Origin: an uncultured Pseudomonadota bacterium
Lineage (GTDB): Bacteria > Myxococcota_A > Bradymonadia > Bradymonadales > Bradymonadaceae
Length of the DNA stretch: 39,026 nt
Reading direction: 5' to 3'
Assembly (NCBI GenBank): GCA_950059285.1
Contig: CATLTV010000027.1
Span: 1 to 39,026, forward strand
The position numbers and the translations under genes are program-made. Under the pieces are notes generated by a model, which was given only the letters and a program-made list of their open reading frames with translations, was not told where the DNA came from and searched no databases. Of this stretch, positions 8,512 to 18,035 are shown piece by piece. How positions within the stretch are numbered: position 1 is the first letter of the stretch; every line of letters begins with the position of its first letter.

Positions 8512-11500
8512 TCAAGGTTGGAAGTAGACGTTTTCTTTTCCGTAACGTGCCACAAGCTCATCGACTTCTTTGAGCAGGCGTTCACGACGTTTCCAGAAGG
8601 CTTTTTGTTCGGAGCGCGAGATCGAGGTTCCTTTGGGGAAGAGGATCGGATCGACCGTTTTGGGGTCAAGATCTCGGATCGCATCGATCATGCTCTTATC
8701 AAAGCGTTGTACCCAGTCAAAGCGACCCTTGACTCGGCTGGAGAGACGAGATGCCATGGTAGTGCTGTGATCAAGCGAGTAGAAGTTTCCGCGCGTGATC
8801 TGGTTGTCGGGAGCGTTGTTGTATGTGGCGCGTTCCTTGAAGCGGTTCATGTTGTTTACAAGGAAGTCAAAGGTTACGACGCCCGAGAGCTGCGTGGCGA
8901 GTTCCTTGGTGTCCATGGACTGTCCTGTTTGAGCAAGGATCGCCTTGTACAGTGGCTCATCCTCGCGGGACATGTTTTCAAGCGCCTTGGCAAGCGGTTC
9001 CTGGAGGGCTTTTTTATCCTCGTATGCAGTGACCCATGGGCGCCACGTGTTGGTGTATGAGAAGGGCCACATGGCACCTGGCTCGACCCAGCGTTTGAGC
9101 ACACCGCGAAGTTGTCGTGGGGCTGCCTTGTCCCTGGATGCGTTCCATGAAAGTTCGGAGAAACGCTCTGATGGTGGTTTTGCGCCACTTCCTGTGGAGG
9201 ACATCAGGTGATCAAAGACCGCTGCATCGATGACCGCAGGTGTGGCCTGCGGGATGTCAAAAGTGCAGGCGATGAGCTGACACAAACGCCATGCGGTGAC
9301 ATCTTTTTTCCAGGCATCTTCCTTGTAGCGTTGTTGCTCGGGGTGGAACGCCCAGACCTGTCCCTGAGCATCAGTGAGCTTGAAGACAAGACCTTGCCCG
9401 GAAGGGGAGAGCGTCATGGTGTCGCCATGAGAGCTCTTGGTGATGGTTGTAGGTGAGAGATCCTTGAGAGAAGGATCATTTCTGAGCGCCTCATCCTTGT
9501 AGCTCTGGAAAAGCTCCTGATGTGTGCCTGACGCAAGCCCCGAGGTTGCCACTTCTCGAAGTGTTTGAAAGTCGTTGGTTTCTTTGAGGGTTTTGGCGTA
9601 AAGTTTTGTGGCATCAATGGGAGAGTCGGGCATCCAGGAGAGCTGGAAGAGTTGTTTTGCTTCCTCGGCCTTGTTCTCAAGCGCAAGCGCTGATGCTGTG
9701 GCGATTAACTTTGCCTTGTCGTTGAGGTTGGGGAGTGCCTGTGCAATGGCCTGATGTGCCTGAGTGATGGCAGGGCCGATGTCTGTTTGTGCAGGTTCTG
9801 TGGTGGTGGTGTTGGACGTGACAGGTTGCTCTGTTGTGGGTGTGCCAAACAGTTGCTGTCGAAGATCGGGCTGGGTGTAGAGCACGCCTGCTGTGATCAG
9901 TGTGCCTGCGATGATCAGGGCACCCACTGCAATGAGTGGTCCTTTTCCACCTGAAGGTGGTGTGAGCGGATCTTCCTCGGACAGCTCCTCTTCAAAAGGT
10001 TCCGAAGGCTGCTCTGCCACGGCAGCTGGTTCTTCTCCAGGCTCGCTTTGTTCCTCCTCGTGCTCCTCTTCAGGTGAGGAGTCTTGAGGCGTGAAGTCGT
10101 CGAAAGGATCGCTTGATTCGCTTGATTCGGGATCAGCGATGGCTTCAAGAAGGCCTTCCTCAAAGTCATCGTCATCGACCTCAATGGTGGTCTGTGAGAC
10201 GGGCTGTGGCTCAGGCACATCGGGGAGCGCAGGAGGTGCTGCTGTGGACGTGTTGATCTCTTCTTGTGAGGAGTCCTCATCAAGGAAATCAGCAGGGATC
10301 TCTTCGAGTCGTTCGAGCATGGACTCGGAGGGATTTGAGAAATCGCCCAGCGCTGGCGTGGCGGTGTTGGATTTGTCCGAGGGTTCAGACAGACCTTTGT
10401 CCGATGCAGCAGAGTCGGCAATGCTGGATGATTCGCTTGATGGAGAGCGATACTTGGCAAGCAGGCTGTGTGCTTCAATGGCCATCTTCTTTTTGAGGCG
10501 TCGGAACACGGGGTGTTCATTGATCGGTCGCCATTCACCGCCTGGATCAGCGATTTTCTCGGCACCAAGAATGACGCCGCGTTTGACGAGCTCGGTGAGG
10601 CCGCGCTCATCGACTGGTTCGTAGACAATATCTTCAACAAGGAGGCGGTATTGTCCCTGGCCAAGCACATCGATAATTTCGGATGTGGGGAGGCGAATAT
10701 AACCGCTGCCGCGTCGCTCTCCTGCCATCCCCACGCTGTCTTCCTGTCCAAGTCCACCCGAGATGGGGAACAGGCCAGAGTGTGATTCCTGGCGATGGCG
10801 TTTGCGTACAACTGAAGGGGCGTCGTCAAAGGAGACCACGCTCTCGGAGGATGCCCATGAGATGCCATCATTTGAACGGTTGGACTCAGGGGTCAGCGCG
10901 AACTTCTGAAAATTACCACTGGGTGAGTCTGATGCGACAATGGATGCTTCATCAGGAAGCTCGGGTGATGACTTGGGTGAGAGCAAGCTCTGTTGTGTAG
11001 CAACAGGGATTTCACTTGTTTGATCCAGCAAGCTGGCGAGCTGTTTTTTGGGTTTCAACCGCGCGAGCAGGCTTGAGCCACGCGCCTCTGGAGGCTTCCC
11101 TGGCTCAAGATTTTCGGATCGATCGTTTTCAATGCGACGCTTGAAGTTCTCGCCTACGGAGAGATTCTCCTTGGTGTCATCCTTGGCCTCATCTTTTGAT
11201 GGGGGTTTGAGCGCAGAGAGTCGTTGTGAAAGTTCCTTGCTGACCTCAAAGGATGGCTTGGTGGGGTGAAGCATGGGCTTTGCCGCAGGGTGCTCACCCG
11301 AGATGTGTGTGTTTTCTGCTTCAGCAAGAACCTTGTCGAGCTCATCCTCATCGGCACCTGCGGCGAAGAAATCGGTGGAGGCGATGGAGTCTTCCAGATC
11401 CGTGATACTGGGTAGGCCCATCATGGTGCGTGGAGAGGACTGCTCAGGCAAGGATGAGGTCTTGAGCGAGTCAAGCTTCTTGGTGCTGATCTTTTTGCGC

Positions 11501-12573
11501 AGCATGGCTGCAAGTGGCTTGGGTTTTGCTGCGTCCACAGGTGTGCTGTCTTCTTTACCCGTGGTTGTCTCAGGTTCGGATTTTTTATCATCGGCGACCT
11601 CGGAGAGAGGTTCGATGGAGACATCCGTAAAGATATCACTTCTGGATGCCAGTGGTTCGCTGTTTGCGGTGGGCACATCGTCGAGATCATCCTCGGCATG
11701 GACGACAGTTTTATTATCACCGACATCGCCTGCTCTTGGATTGGATCGTATACCAAAGGGACTCTCAGGAAGAGGCTTGTCCTTGGGCTTTGCAGGTCTT
11801 GAGATGATTTGAGCCGAGTCAAGCAGGGGGTTGTGTGTGATCTCATTGGGGTTGGCATCATCGAGCTTGGAGCGTTCGGCCTCAACGATATCACGCATGT
11901 CAAATGGGCCAGGTTCGTCCAGATCCATGAATGGATTGACAGGTTCCATGCCATGCATGGGGGTCTTGGCACCAAGCATATCAACGCCAGAGTGGGGTGT
12001 CTCACTCATGGATGTGAGCGCCTTCTGATCGTTTTGAAGCTCCTGGAGAATTCTGGGGTCGACGTCCTTGGTCGCTTCTTCACGACTGAACAGGTTGCTG
12101 GTGCTGGTGAGCTTGTTCTCAGGTTCCTTGTCGACGAGGTTTTCAAGCTCCTTGTTCTCACGTGTTTGTCGCAGTGACTGTGTGATGCCAAAACCCTGGT
12201 AGGTGGAGTTTAGCCCTCCACCTGCGGGAGTATCAAGGAGTTGATCTGCGACGCGCAGGAAGTCTGTGCCAGAGGAGTCATCTGATGTGCTTTTGTTTGA
12301 GAGTTGCGTGGTGCGAGAAGGGCTGATGGCAGCGCTTCGTTTAAATACACCGCTCCCAGGAGTACTTGCCTTGTCAGTCGAACTTTTGGGTGAGCTGTCT
12401 TCAGACGCACCTGTGGCGTCGTCTTGTGTCGTCAAGTTCAAGGGAATGCTTGTACCGCACTTGGGGCAGGGGATTGGACCCTTGGGGTACTTCCCTTTCT
12501 TTGGCTTGAGTCGGAAGTATGCTGCACACCCTGGACAGGTGAGTTCGATAGTGCCGGGACTTGGCTCGCTCAT
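8512..12573 (-). CDS. Zinc-ribbon, single-pass membrane protein with kinase-like C-terminal domain
   Basis: 1353-residue multidomain protein. It starts with an MJ0042-type zinc ribbon (Cys13, Cys16, Cys36, Cys39). A long Ser/Pro/Asp/Glu-rich disordered stretch (about 45-620) is followed by a GYF_2/DUF4339-like module (about 628-691, ending GGEWRPINEHPVF), more acidic linker, one membrane helix (about 875-898, LIAVGALIIAGTLITAGVLY), and an extracytoplasmic C-terminus. Residues about 1044-1351 resemble Fam20C/PI3K-like atypical kinases: Lys1065 in GLVFKLTDAQG, then FDFLVNNMNRF (Asn1243 where the family has the catalytic Asp of DRH) and YSLDHS (Asp1268, like the metal-binding DNG/DHG). That assignment is inferred from pattern only, and the Asn would be atypical. 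The ATG at 12573 starts directly before the zinc ribbon; a GTG at 12666 adds 31 unconvincing residues. It is the fourth gene of the minus-strand series, 235 bp after the vWA gene. Confidence 0.7.
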   Translation of the reverse strand: MSEPSPGTIELTCPGCAAYFRLKPKKGKYPKGPIPCPKCGTSIPLNLTTQDDATGASEDSSPKSSTDKASTPGSGVFKRSAAISPSRTTQLSNKSTSDDSSGTDFLRVADQLLDTPAGGGLNSTYQGFGITQSLRQTRENKELENLVDKEPENKLTSTSNLFSREEATKDVDPRILQELQNDQKALTSMSETPHSGVDMLGAKTPMHGMEPVNPFMDLDEPGPFDMRDIVEAERSKLDDANPNEITHNPLLDSAQIISRPAKPKDKPLPESPFGIRSNPRAGDVGDNKTVVHAEDDLDDVPTANSEPLASRSDIFTDVSIEPLSEVADDKKSEPETTTGKEDSTPVDAAKPKPLAAMLRKKISTKKLDSLKTSSLPEQSSPRTMMGLPSITDLEDSIASTDFFAAGADEDELDKVLAEAENTHISGEHPAAKPMLHPTKPSFEVSKELSQRLSALKPPSKDEAKDDTKENLSVGENFKRRIENDRSENLEPGKPPEARGSSLLARLKPKKQLASLLDQTSEIPVATQQSLLSPKSSPELPDEASIVASDSPSGNFQKFALTPESNRSNDGISWASSESVVSFDDAPSVVRKRHRQESHSGLFPISGGLGQEDSVGMAGERRGSGYIRLPTSEIIDVLGQGQYRLLVEDIVYEPVDERGLTELVKRGVILGAEKIADPGGEWRPINEHPVFRRLKKKMAIEAHSLLAKYRSPSSESSSIADSAASDKGLSEPSDKSNTATPALGDFSNPSESMLERLEEIPADFLDEDSSQEEINTSTAAPPALPDVPEPQPVSQTTIEVDDDDFEEGLLEAIADPESSESSDPFDDFTPQDSSPEEEHEEEQSEPGEEPAAVAEQPSEPFEEELSEEDPLTPPSGGKGPLIAVGALIIAGTLITAGVLYTQPDLRQQLFGTPTTEQPVTSNTTTTEPAQTDIGPAITQAHQAIAQALPNLNDKAKLIATASALALENKAEEAKQLFQLSWMPDSPIDATKLYAKTLKETNDFQTLREVATSGLASGTHQELFQSYKDEALRNDPSLKDLSPTTITKSSHGDTMTLSPSGQGLVFKLTDAQGQVWAFHPEQQRYKEDAWKKDVTAWRLCQLIACTFDIPQATPAVIDAAVFDHLMSSTGSGAKPPSERFSELSWNASRDKAAPRQLRGVLKRWVEPGAMWPFSYTNTWRPWVTAYEDKKALQEPLAKALENMSREDEPLYKAILAQTGQSMDTKELATQLSGVVTFDFLVNNMNRFKERATYNNAPDNQITRGNFYSLDHSTTMASRLSSRVKGRFDWVQRFDKSMIDAIRDLDPKTVDPILFPKGTSISRSEQKAFWKRRERLLKEVDELVARYGKENVYFQP

Positions 12574-12808
12574 TGATAGCAACTCATCTGGTGAAATCTG
12601 AAAAGTTGAGATAGTTGATGTGGCTGTGAGAGGAACAAACAAACATTGAAACCACAATACGCTCACACCGTCTGCATGTTAGCCTGCTTGAGGCAATGTC
12701 GCAAACAGCGCAATCTGTGTGATCCTCATGGATACAGGCGATGCTGTCAAATTATCGAGCGATCATTTTTCGTCTGTACATGATACATCAGGGTGATTGC
12801 ACGGCTTT

Positions 12809-15145
12809 TCATAGCCTGCCCCAGCGTCTTCGGAGGGTCCACTCCACGCCGAGCAAAAGCAGGATAAGGAGGAAGATAAGTGCGCTGTCCCAGAGTTGAA
12901 CGACCTTACGGCGGTTAACCTTGACGCTGCGGGGCTCCACAAACTGTGGTGTTACTGTGCCCTTGGCAAGGTCTGTGTAGGTGCCTTCTGAAACCTTTGC
13001 GATGCTTTCGAGGAGATCCTGTCGGGGGAGAATGTTCTGATATTCTTGCGAGTTGGGTACGATGAGCAGCATGCGTTGATCCGAGAGATCCTCCTTGCTA
13101 TCCGCGCTTTTGACATGCGCTGACAGTTCGTAGACACCCTGTTGTTCAGGTGTAAAGGGGATCTCTGCCACACCTGCGCTGTTGGTTTTAAATGCGATCA
13201 CCTGTGGTGGTGCAAGCTTCTCTTGTTGTGCTCCTTGATAAGGCAAGACACGACGCACAATCCGAAGTTCACCATCACGGTTTTGTGCAGGTGAGTAGTC
13301 GGGGTTGCTGACACGTACGGACAGGTTGACTTGTTGAGCAGGGAGCCCCGAGTCTTTGGCCAGCTCAAGTTTGACGAGTTTAAGCTCGGGGTCCTTGATG
13401 AGCCAACGGATGGCGTTGTGCCAGAAGAGTTGGTACTCACGTGGTGTGCCGCCATCTTTGAGCGATTCAAAGCTCCAGCGCCAGCTTGAGTCTGTGGTCA
13501 TCGCCATCACGCGTCCCTTGCCATGGGCTCCGATGGTAATGACGGGCATAGGTTCACCGTTTGCGGTGAGTTTTGGGTGTGTGGCAAGGACAGTGCTCCC
13601 CTTTTTTGCTGCTCTGACAATGTTGGTGCCACGTTGTTCGGGAAGGTTCTTCCAAATTTTGGCATTTGTGGCGGGATCAAAAGCAAGCTGTGTGATGGGG
13701 TGCCGTTGTCCTGCCTCGGTCAGCTCGGGTCGAAAGCTTTGCATATCGATGAGCTTGCTTGTGCGAGGGGGGAGTTCAACAGGAAGAGCTGCTTCAATGG
13801 CGGTGTTATCATAGCCGCCACTGGCAAAGGAGAGATCTCCACCAAGCATCGCAAATCCGCCACCTTTTTCGATGAACTGTTCAATATAAGGCAAGTACCG
13901 CTTCATGCTGTAGGGGCCATAATTGAAGTTCTGAAAGATGACGAGATCAAATGATCCAAGCTCCTGTTCAAAGAGTTCTCGGGTAGGAAATGGAATCAGA
14001 CTGAGCTCGTCGTTGGAGGCGTTGTGGAGGCTCTCATTGGTGCGCAAGATAAAGAAACTGATGAGATCCACGTTGGGATTTTGCTTGAGCAAGCGACGCA
14101 TAAAGCGTTCATCCCAGCTTGGGCGCCCGACCACCTGAAGTGCGCGAATTTTATCGCGAATGATGCGCAATAAGAAGATGTCACGGTTGTTATCTTTGAG
14201 TGTTTCTCCATCAAGTTCAGGGACTTCAACCGTGTAGATCTCCTGACCAATTTGGCGAGGAACAAACTCAAAAGAGACCTTGTAGCTGGTTTCATCCTGC
14301 GTGATTTGAATTTCGCGTGTTTGCAAGGGTGCGCCCTCGCGAGTCAGCGTCACAGGAACAAGTTGTTCGCCCAGACCAATGGCCTGAATTTCAACATCCA
14401 CGCTGACCTTGTTGTGTACAAACGCAAAGTCATCGCGCAGGATGCGCGTAATGGCGATATCCTTGACCTCATCCTTGTTGGCTGCGCCAAACGTATTGAT
14501 GGGAGCATCCAGCTCTTTGAGTAGTGAGACACTTGTAGCATCAAGAGGTTCACCTTCCTTGGTGCGGTGTCCAAGCGCGCCAGTGTCGATGCCATCAGAG
14601 TAGAGGACCACACCACCAAGTTCACGATCGGCGAACTTGCTTTGAATGTCCTGGAGCGCCTCGCTCAGGTTGGAGTGCTGACCTGTGGGAGTGATCTTTT
14701 GCAGGTCTTGCAATGATGATTGAGCGGTTTCGGTAGGGGCTTTCCCATAGGAAAAATAGTGGAACTCGTGCTCTTCTTTGGATTGCTCCTCAAGAGCTGC
14801 AAATTGTGGGAGATCCTTTTGGACGCGCTCAAGTCGTGATGACTTGCCATCATCTACTTTCAGCGACATGGATGCTGAAGAGTCCACGAGCACCACGACG
14901 TGGTTCTTGACCTTGGAGATATTCTTGAGGTCCAGCGCAGGTTCAAGCAGCATGATCACGGCGACCAGATAGACCAGTGCACGCAAGGTCACCAGGGTCC
15001 ATCGTCGGGTGGGTTTTAGTCCCTTGAGATCGTAGGCGCTGATGCCGATGACGAGAGCGCCAAGCAAGATGAGCATGACGATCCATCCTGGCCCCCAGTC
15101 ACCCAACCACAAGAGATCACTGCTATTGTAGTCGCCAAAGATCAT
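12809..15145 (-). CDS. Membrane vWA protein with glutamine amidotransferase-like fold (BatA-like architecture)
   Basis: 778-residue inner-membrane protein. Two N-terminal helices (about 20-36 and 50-68) precede a von Willebrand A domain with an intact MIDAS motif DSSAS (Asp88, Ser90, Ser92) and a second metal-site region (GVVLYSDGIDTG). An Ig-like stretch follows, then a class I glutamine-amidotransferase-like domain without obvious catalytic Cys (LVIFQNFNYG ... FIEKGGGFAMLGGDLSFASGGY), another Ig-like region, and a C-terminal helix (LIFLLILLLLGVEWTL). This is the architecture commonly found beside DUF4159 proteins in Myxococcota and Planctomycetes. It overlaps the upstream DUF4159 gene by four bases (ATGA), indicating translational coupling. 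Function is unknown; in related clusters MoxR ATPases participate, but none is present here. Confidence 0.8.
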   Translation of the reverse strand: MIFGDYNSSDLLWLGDWGPGWIVMLILLGALVIGISAYDLKGLKPTRRWTLVTLRALVYLVAVIMLLEPALDLKNISKVKNHVVVLVDSSASMSLKVDDGKSSRLERVQKDLPQFAALEEQSKEEHEFHYFSYGKAPTETAQSSLQDLQKITPTGQHSNLSEALQDIQSKFADRELGGVVLYSDGIDTGALGHRTKEGEPLDATSVSLLKELDAPINTFGAANKDEVKDIAITRILRDDFAFVHNKVSVDVEIQAIGLGEQLVPVTLTREGAPLQTREIQITQDETSYKVSFEFVPRQIGQEIYTVEVPELDGETLKDNNRDIFLLRIIRDKIRALQVVGRPSWDERFMRRLLKQNPNVDLISFFILRTNESLHNASNDELSLIPFPTRELFEQELGSFDLVIFQNFNYGPYSMKRYLPYIEQFIEKGGGFAMLGGDLSFASGGYDNTAIEAALPVELPPRTSKLIDMQSFRPELTEAGQRHPITQLAFDPATNAKIWKNLPEQRGTNIVRAAKKGSTVLATHPKLTANGEPMPVITIGAHGKGRVMAMTTDSSWRWSFESLKDGGTPREYQLFWHNAIRWLIKDPELKLVKLELAKDSGLPAQQVNLSVRVSNPDYSPAQNRDGELRIVRRVLPYQGAQQEKLAPPQVIAFKTNSAGVAEIPFTPEQQGVYELSAHVKSADSKEDLSDQRMLLIVPNSQEYQNILPRQDLLESIAKVSEGTYTDLAKGTVTPQFVEPRSVKVNRRKVVQLWDSALIFLLILLLLGVEWTLRRRWGRL

Positions 15146-15927
15146 TCAACCTTCCAGTTTCTGCGCTTGAGAATAAAGGGGATATGTACCTGATCTTCCT
15201 TGTAATTCACGCAGAGCGCATACATCACAAGGTTGACGCCAAGGCGTATGGCATATTCGCGCTGGATTTCGCCACCTTCGACCTCGTATTCCCACTGGCC
15301 AAAGCCATCACGAGACCATGCGCCCATCATGTCAAACGAACTGAGGATCACAGGGACGCGATCTTGCTCGAAATATCCCTGCATACCTACCTCTGGCGCG
15401 AGTCGTCCACGAGGGTTGTTTTTGATGAGATAAAAGGACTTGTAGATGACATGGTTCTTGGGGATTTTCTGAGGTTTTTTATCAGGATAGATTCGTGCAA
15501 GTTCACGTCGAGCGGCGCGAAGAAAGGGGCCATCATCTAGCCCTTCACTTGAATCAACCACAAGTACACCACCACCTTGAAGCCAGGTTCTCAGAAGGTC
15601 GATCTGTTCATCACTCCACGGGTCAAAGTCGCCCGAGCCGCTTAAAAACAGCATGGGGTAATCAAAGATGTCCTTGCCAAGTAAGACCCGATTGTTTTCA
15701 GCGTTTACCTTGATGCTCGTGCGTTTCTCGACCTCTTGAAGGATACGTCGCAAGGAGGTCTTGCGCGTCAGCGGCTCTGACTTGTCAAGTCTCAGCCACC
15801 CCAACTCAAGCGCATCCTCCTCGCCCATGGCATGAGCCACGGTATGGTCAAGGAGCATGGAGGATGCTGCGGATGCAGCAAGGAGTCCACGGATGCTTTG
15901 GATTAAAAAGGTTCGCCGATTATGCAT
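15142..15927 (-). CDS. Tat-exported DUF4159 protein
   Basis: 261-residue protein with a twin-arginine signal (NRRTFLIQSIRGLLAASAASS, residues 3-23 or so), followed by a DUF4159-type domain: YPMLFLSGSGDFDPWSDEQ, a glycine-rich LRTWLQGGGVLVVDSS, and a C-terminal VNLVMYALCVNYKEDQVHIPFIL. DUF4159 has a flavodoxin/GATase-like fold and regularly accompanies membrane vWA proteins, as it does here with a 4-bp overlap. The start ATG at 15927 lies 35 bp after the helicase stop, so the three genes can be one transcript. No clear Shine-Dalgarno is seen. Biochemical role is unknown. Confidence 0.78.
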   Translation of the reverse strand: MHNRRTFLIQSIRGLLAASAASSMLLDHTVAHAMGEEDALELGWLRLDKSEPLTRKTSLRRILQEVEKRTSIKVNAENNRVLLGKDIFDYPMLFLSGSGDFDPWSDEQIDLLRTWLQGGGVLVVDSSEGLDDGPFLRAARRELARIYPDKKPQKIPKNHVIYKSFYLIKNNPRGRLAPEVGMQGYFEQDRVPVILSSFDMMGAWSRDGFGQWEYEVEGGEIQREYAIRLGVNLVMYALCVNYKEDQVHIPFILKRRNWKVE

Positions 15928-15962
15928 GTGTGAGTTGAACTGGCTTTTGAGGTGTAAGTGGT

Positions 15963-18035
15963 TTAAAAGTCGAACATTTTCTTGGCGAGTTCGAGGTATT
16001 TGGAGTTGCGATCCTCCTGGTGAGAGCCGAGGGACTTGGTGTCTTCGCCGCGTTCCTTGGCGAGGAGGTCCTGCGGGATCTCGTCCATAAAACGACTGGG
16101 CTCGCGAACTTCTTCCTTACCATAACGTGAGCGTTGGCTGGCCATGGTAAGGTAAAGGTATTCCTTGGCTCGCGTTATTCCCACATAGGCAAGACGTCGT
16201 TCTTCAGCGAGGTCCTTGAGACTATCCTTGCTGTTTTCATGTGGCAAGTAGCCTTCTTCCATTCCCACCATAAACACGACGGGGAACTCAAGGCCCTTGG
16301 ATGAGTGGAATGTCATGAGGCGTACAGATGCGCGTTCTTCGTCATCGTCATTGCTTGAGCGATCGAGCATCAAACGAGTGAGGTATTTATCAAGGGAGCC
16401 ACCGTGACGCTCGCAGAAGGAGCTGATGTCAGAGAGCAGGCCTTCAACGTTATCAATGCGTCGTCGGGCAATCTTGTTGTTGTTGTCTTGGCTGCGGAGG
16501 TAGTTCTCAAAGTCGAGACGGTGCATGAGTTCGCGGGCAGCCTCGGGGAGGCTACCTTGACCAGTCTTCTCGATGGTTGAGAACTTCTTATGGTAGACAT
16601 CAAGAAGCTCAATGAAATCATTGAGTTTCGTGGCCACCTTGTGACCGATGCCCTCGATGCAGTCGGGGCGTTCGGCGATCATTTTGAGAGCCTCGTGGAA
16701 GCTCAGGTCATTGAGCAAGGCGAAGTCACTGATGCGTCCCATGAGGACGGGACCGATACCACGAGGAGGGAGGTTGACGATACGTCGGATGTTGTTCTCA
16801 TCATTGAGGTTGTAGCAGACCTTGAGGTAGGCGACAAAGTCCTTGACCTCCTTGCGGTCGTAGAACTCCTGACCTCCGATGACTTCATAAGGGATGCGCC
16901 ACTGTCGTAGGGCTTCTTCAAAGAGGCGAGCCTGGGAGTTTGAGCGGTAAAGGATAGTGAATTGTTCGTAACCGATGTTGAGGTCGAGGCGTACACGTTC
17001 GATTTCTGCGGCGACAAACTCGGCCTCATCGCGTTCTGAAGCACAGACGATCCAGCGAATTTTATCGCCGCCATCCTTGGAGCTCCAGAGGCTCTTTGCC
17101 TTGCGTTGTGTGTTGTTGGCGATGACCGAGTTGGCGGCGTTGAGGATGACGTTGGTGGAGCGGTAGTTTTGTTCAAGTTTAATGAGGCGAGTGCCTTCGT
17201 AGGCGTCTTCAAAGCCAAGGATATTGTCAGCCACTGCGCCACGGAAGCCGTAGATGCTCTGGTCATCGTCGCCGACCACGCACAGGTTCATATGGTCCTT
17301 GATGATCTCGTGGAGGAACATGAGCTGGGTGTGGTTGGTGTCCTGGTACTCATCGATCATGACGTACTTGAAGCGTTTGGCGTATTTCTTTCGGATCTCC
17401 TCATGTTCGGTGAAGAGGGTGACTGGGAGGCAGATGAGATCATCAAAGTCGACAGCGTTACGGCCCTTGAGCATCTGTTGGTAGTATTTGAAGACGCGTT
17501 GAGCAAAGGGTGTGTCGGGGTTGAATCGAAATTCGCGGAGTTCGGCGGGTTCACAGAAGGCCATTTTTGCGCGGCTGATAATGGCGAGCACGGCTTTTGG
17601 ATCGATGACCTTGGGGTCAAGGCCGATCTCCTTGAAGACCTCCTTGATGATCTCGCGTTGGTCGGCGTCATCGAGGATGGTGAAGGGTTTTTTGTAGCCG
17701 AGCGCGTCGATGTCCTGGCGAAGGATGTCATTGCCAAGGCTGTGGAAGGTGGAGAGGTAGACGTCCTTGGCGTAATCCTTGCCGATCAGGTGCGCGACAC
17801 GTTCGACCATTTCGGTGGCGGCCTTGTTGGTGAAGCTGACCGCGAGGATATGGCGAGGCTTGACGCCCTGGGAGATCAGGTAGCCGATCCTGTGTGTGAT
17901 GACGCGAGTTTTTCCCGAGCCTGCGCCTGCGAGGATGAGCAGGGGTCCGTCCATATGACAGGTGGCCTCACGTTGCTGTGGGTTGAGCATGGGGAGGTTG
18001 AGCTTCTTGAGGAGAGCTTCGTCGACGTTGGACAT
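15963..18035 (-). CDS. UvrD/Rep/PcrA-family DNA helicase
   Basis: 690-residue superfamily 1A 3'-5' helicase that unwinds DNA during repair and replication restart. Motifs are complete and in order: Q motif LNPQQREA, Walker A AGAGSGKT (36-43), Ia SFTNKAATEM, Walker B/II IDEYQDTN, III VGDDDQSIYGFRGA, IV EQNYRST, V LMTFHSSKGLEFPVVF and VI ERRLAYVGITRAKEYLYL. The length is close to Rep (about 670) and PcrA (about 720), and no nuclease domain is appended, so it is not AddA/RecB. Whether it is the UvrD or the Rep orthologue is unresolved. It heads a probable operon with the DUF4159 and vWA genes. Its promoter region carries GAACTGATGTTC at 18116-18127, shared with the DnaC-like gene and resembling a LexA box, which would fit damage induction. 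Confidence 0.93.
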   Translation of the reverse strand: MSNVDEALLKKLNLPMLNPQQREATCHMDGPLLILAGAGSGKTRVITHRIGYLISQGVKPRHILAVSFTNKAATEMVERVAHLIGKDYAKDVYLSTFHSLGNDILRQDIDALGYKKPFTILDDADQREIIKEVFKEIGLDPKVIDPKAVLAIISRAKMAFCEPAELREFRFNPDTPFAQRVFKYYQQMLKGRNAVDFDDLICLPVTLFTEHEEIRKKYAKRFKYVMIDEYQDTNHTQLMFLHEIIKDHMNLCVVGDDDQSIYGFRGAVADNILGFEDAYEGTRLIKLEQNYRSTNVILNAANSVIANNTQRKAKSLWSSKDGGDKIRWIVCASERDEAEFVAAEIERVRLDLNIGYEQFTILYRSNSQARLFEEALRQWRIPYEVIGGQEFYDRKEVKDFVAYLKVCYNLNDENNIRRIVNLPPRGIGPVLMGRISDFALLNDLSFHEALKMIAERPDCIEGIGHKVATKLNDFIELLDVYHKKFSTIEKTGQGSLPEAARELMHRLDFENYLRSQDNNNKIARRRIDNVEGLLSDISSFCERHGGSLDKYLTRLMLDRSSNDDDEERASVRLMTFHSSKGLEFPVVFMVGMEEGYLPHENSKDSLKDLAEERRLAYVGITRAKEYLYLTMASQRSRYGKEEVREPSRFMDEIPQDLLAKERGEDTKSLGSHQEDRNSKYLELAKKMFDF

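Noticed and set aside
9915-10871. 318-codon alternative minus-strand frame within the zinc-ribbon protein gene
   Set aside because: It is a shifted frame of the Ser/Pro/Glu-rich disordered region. The main frame is continuous through the membrane helix and C-terminal domain.
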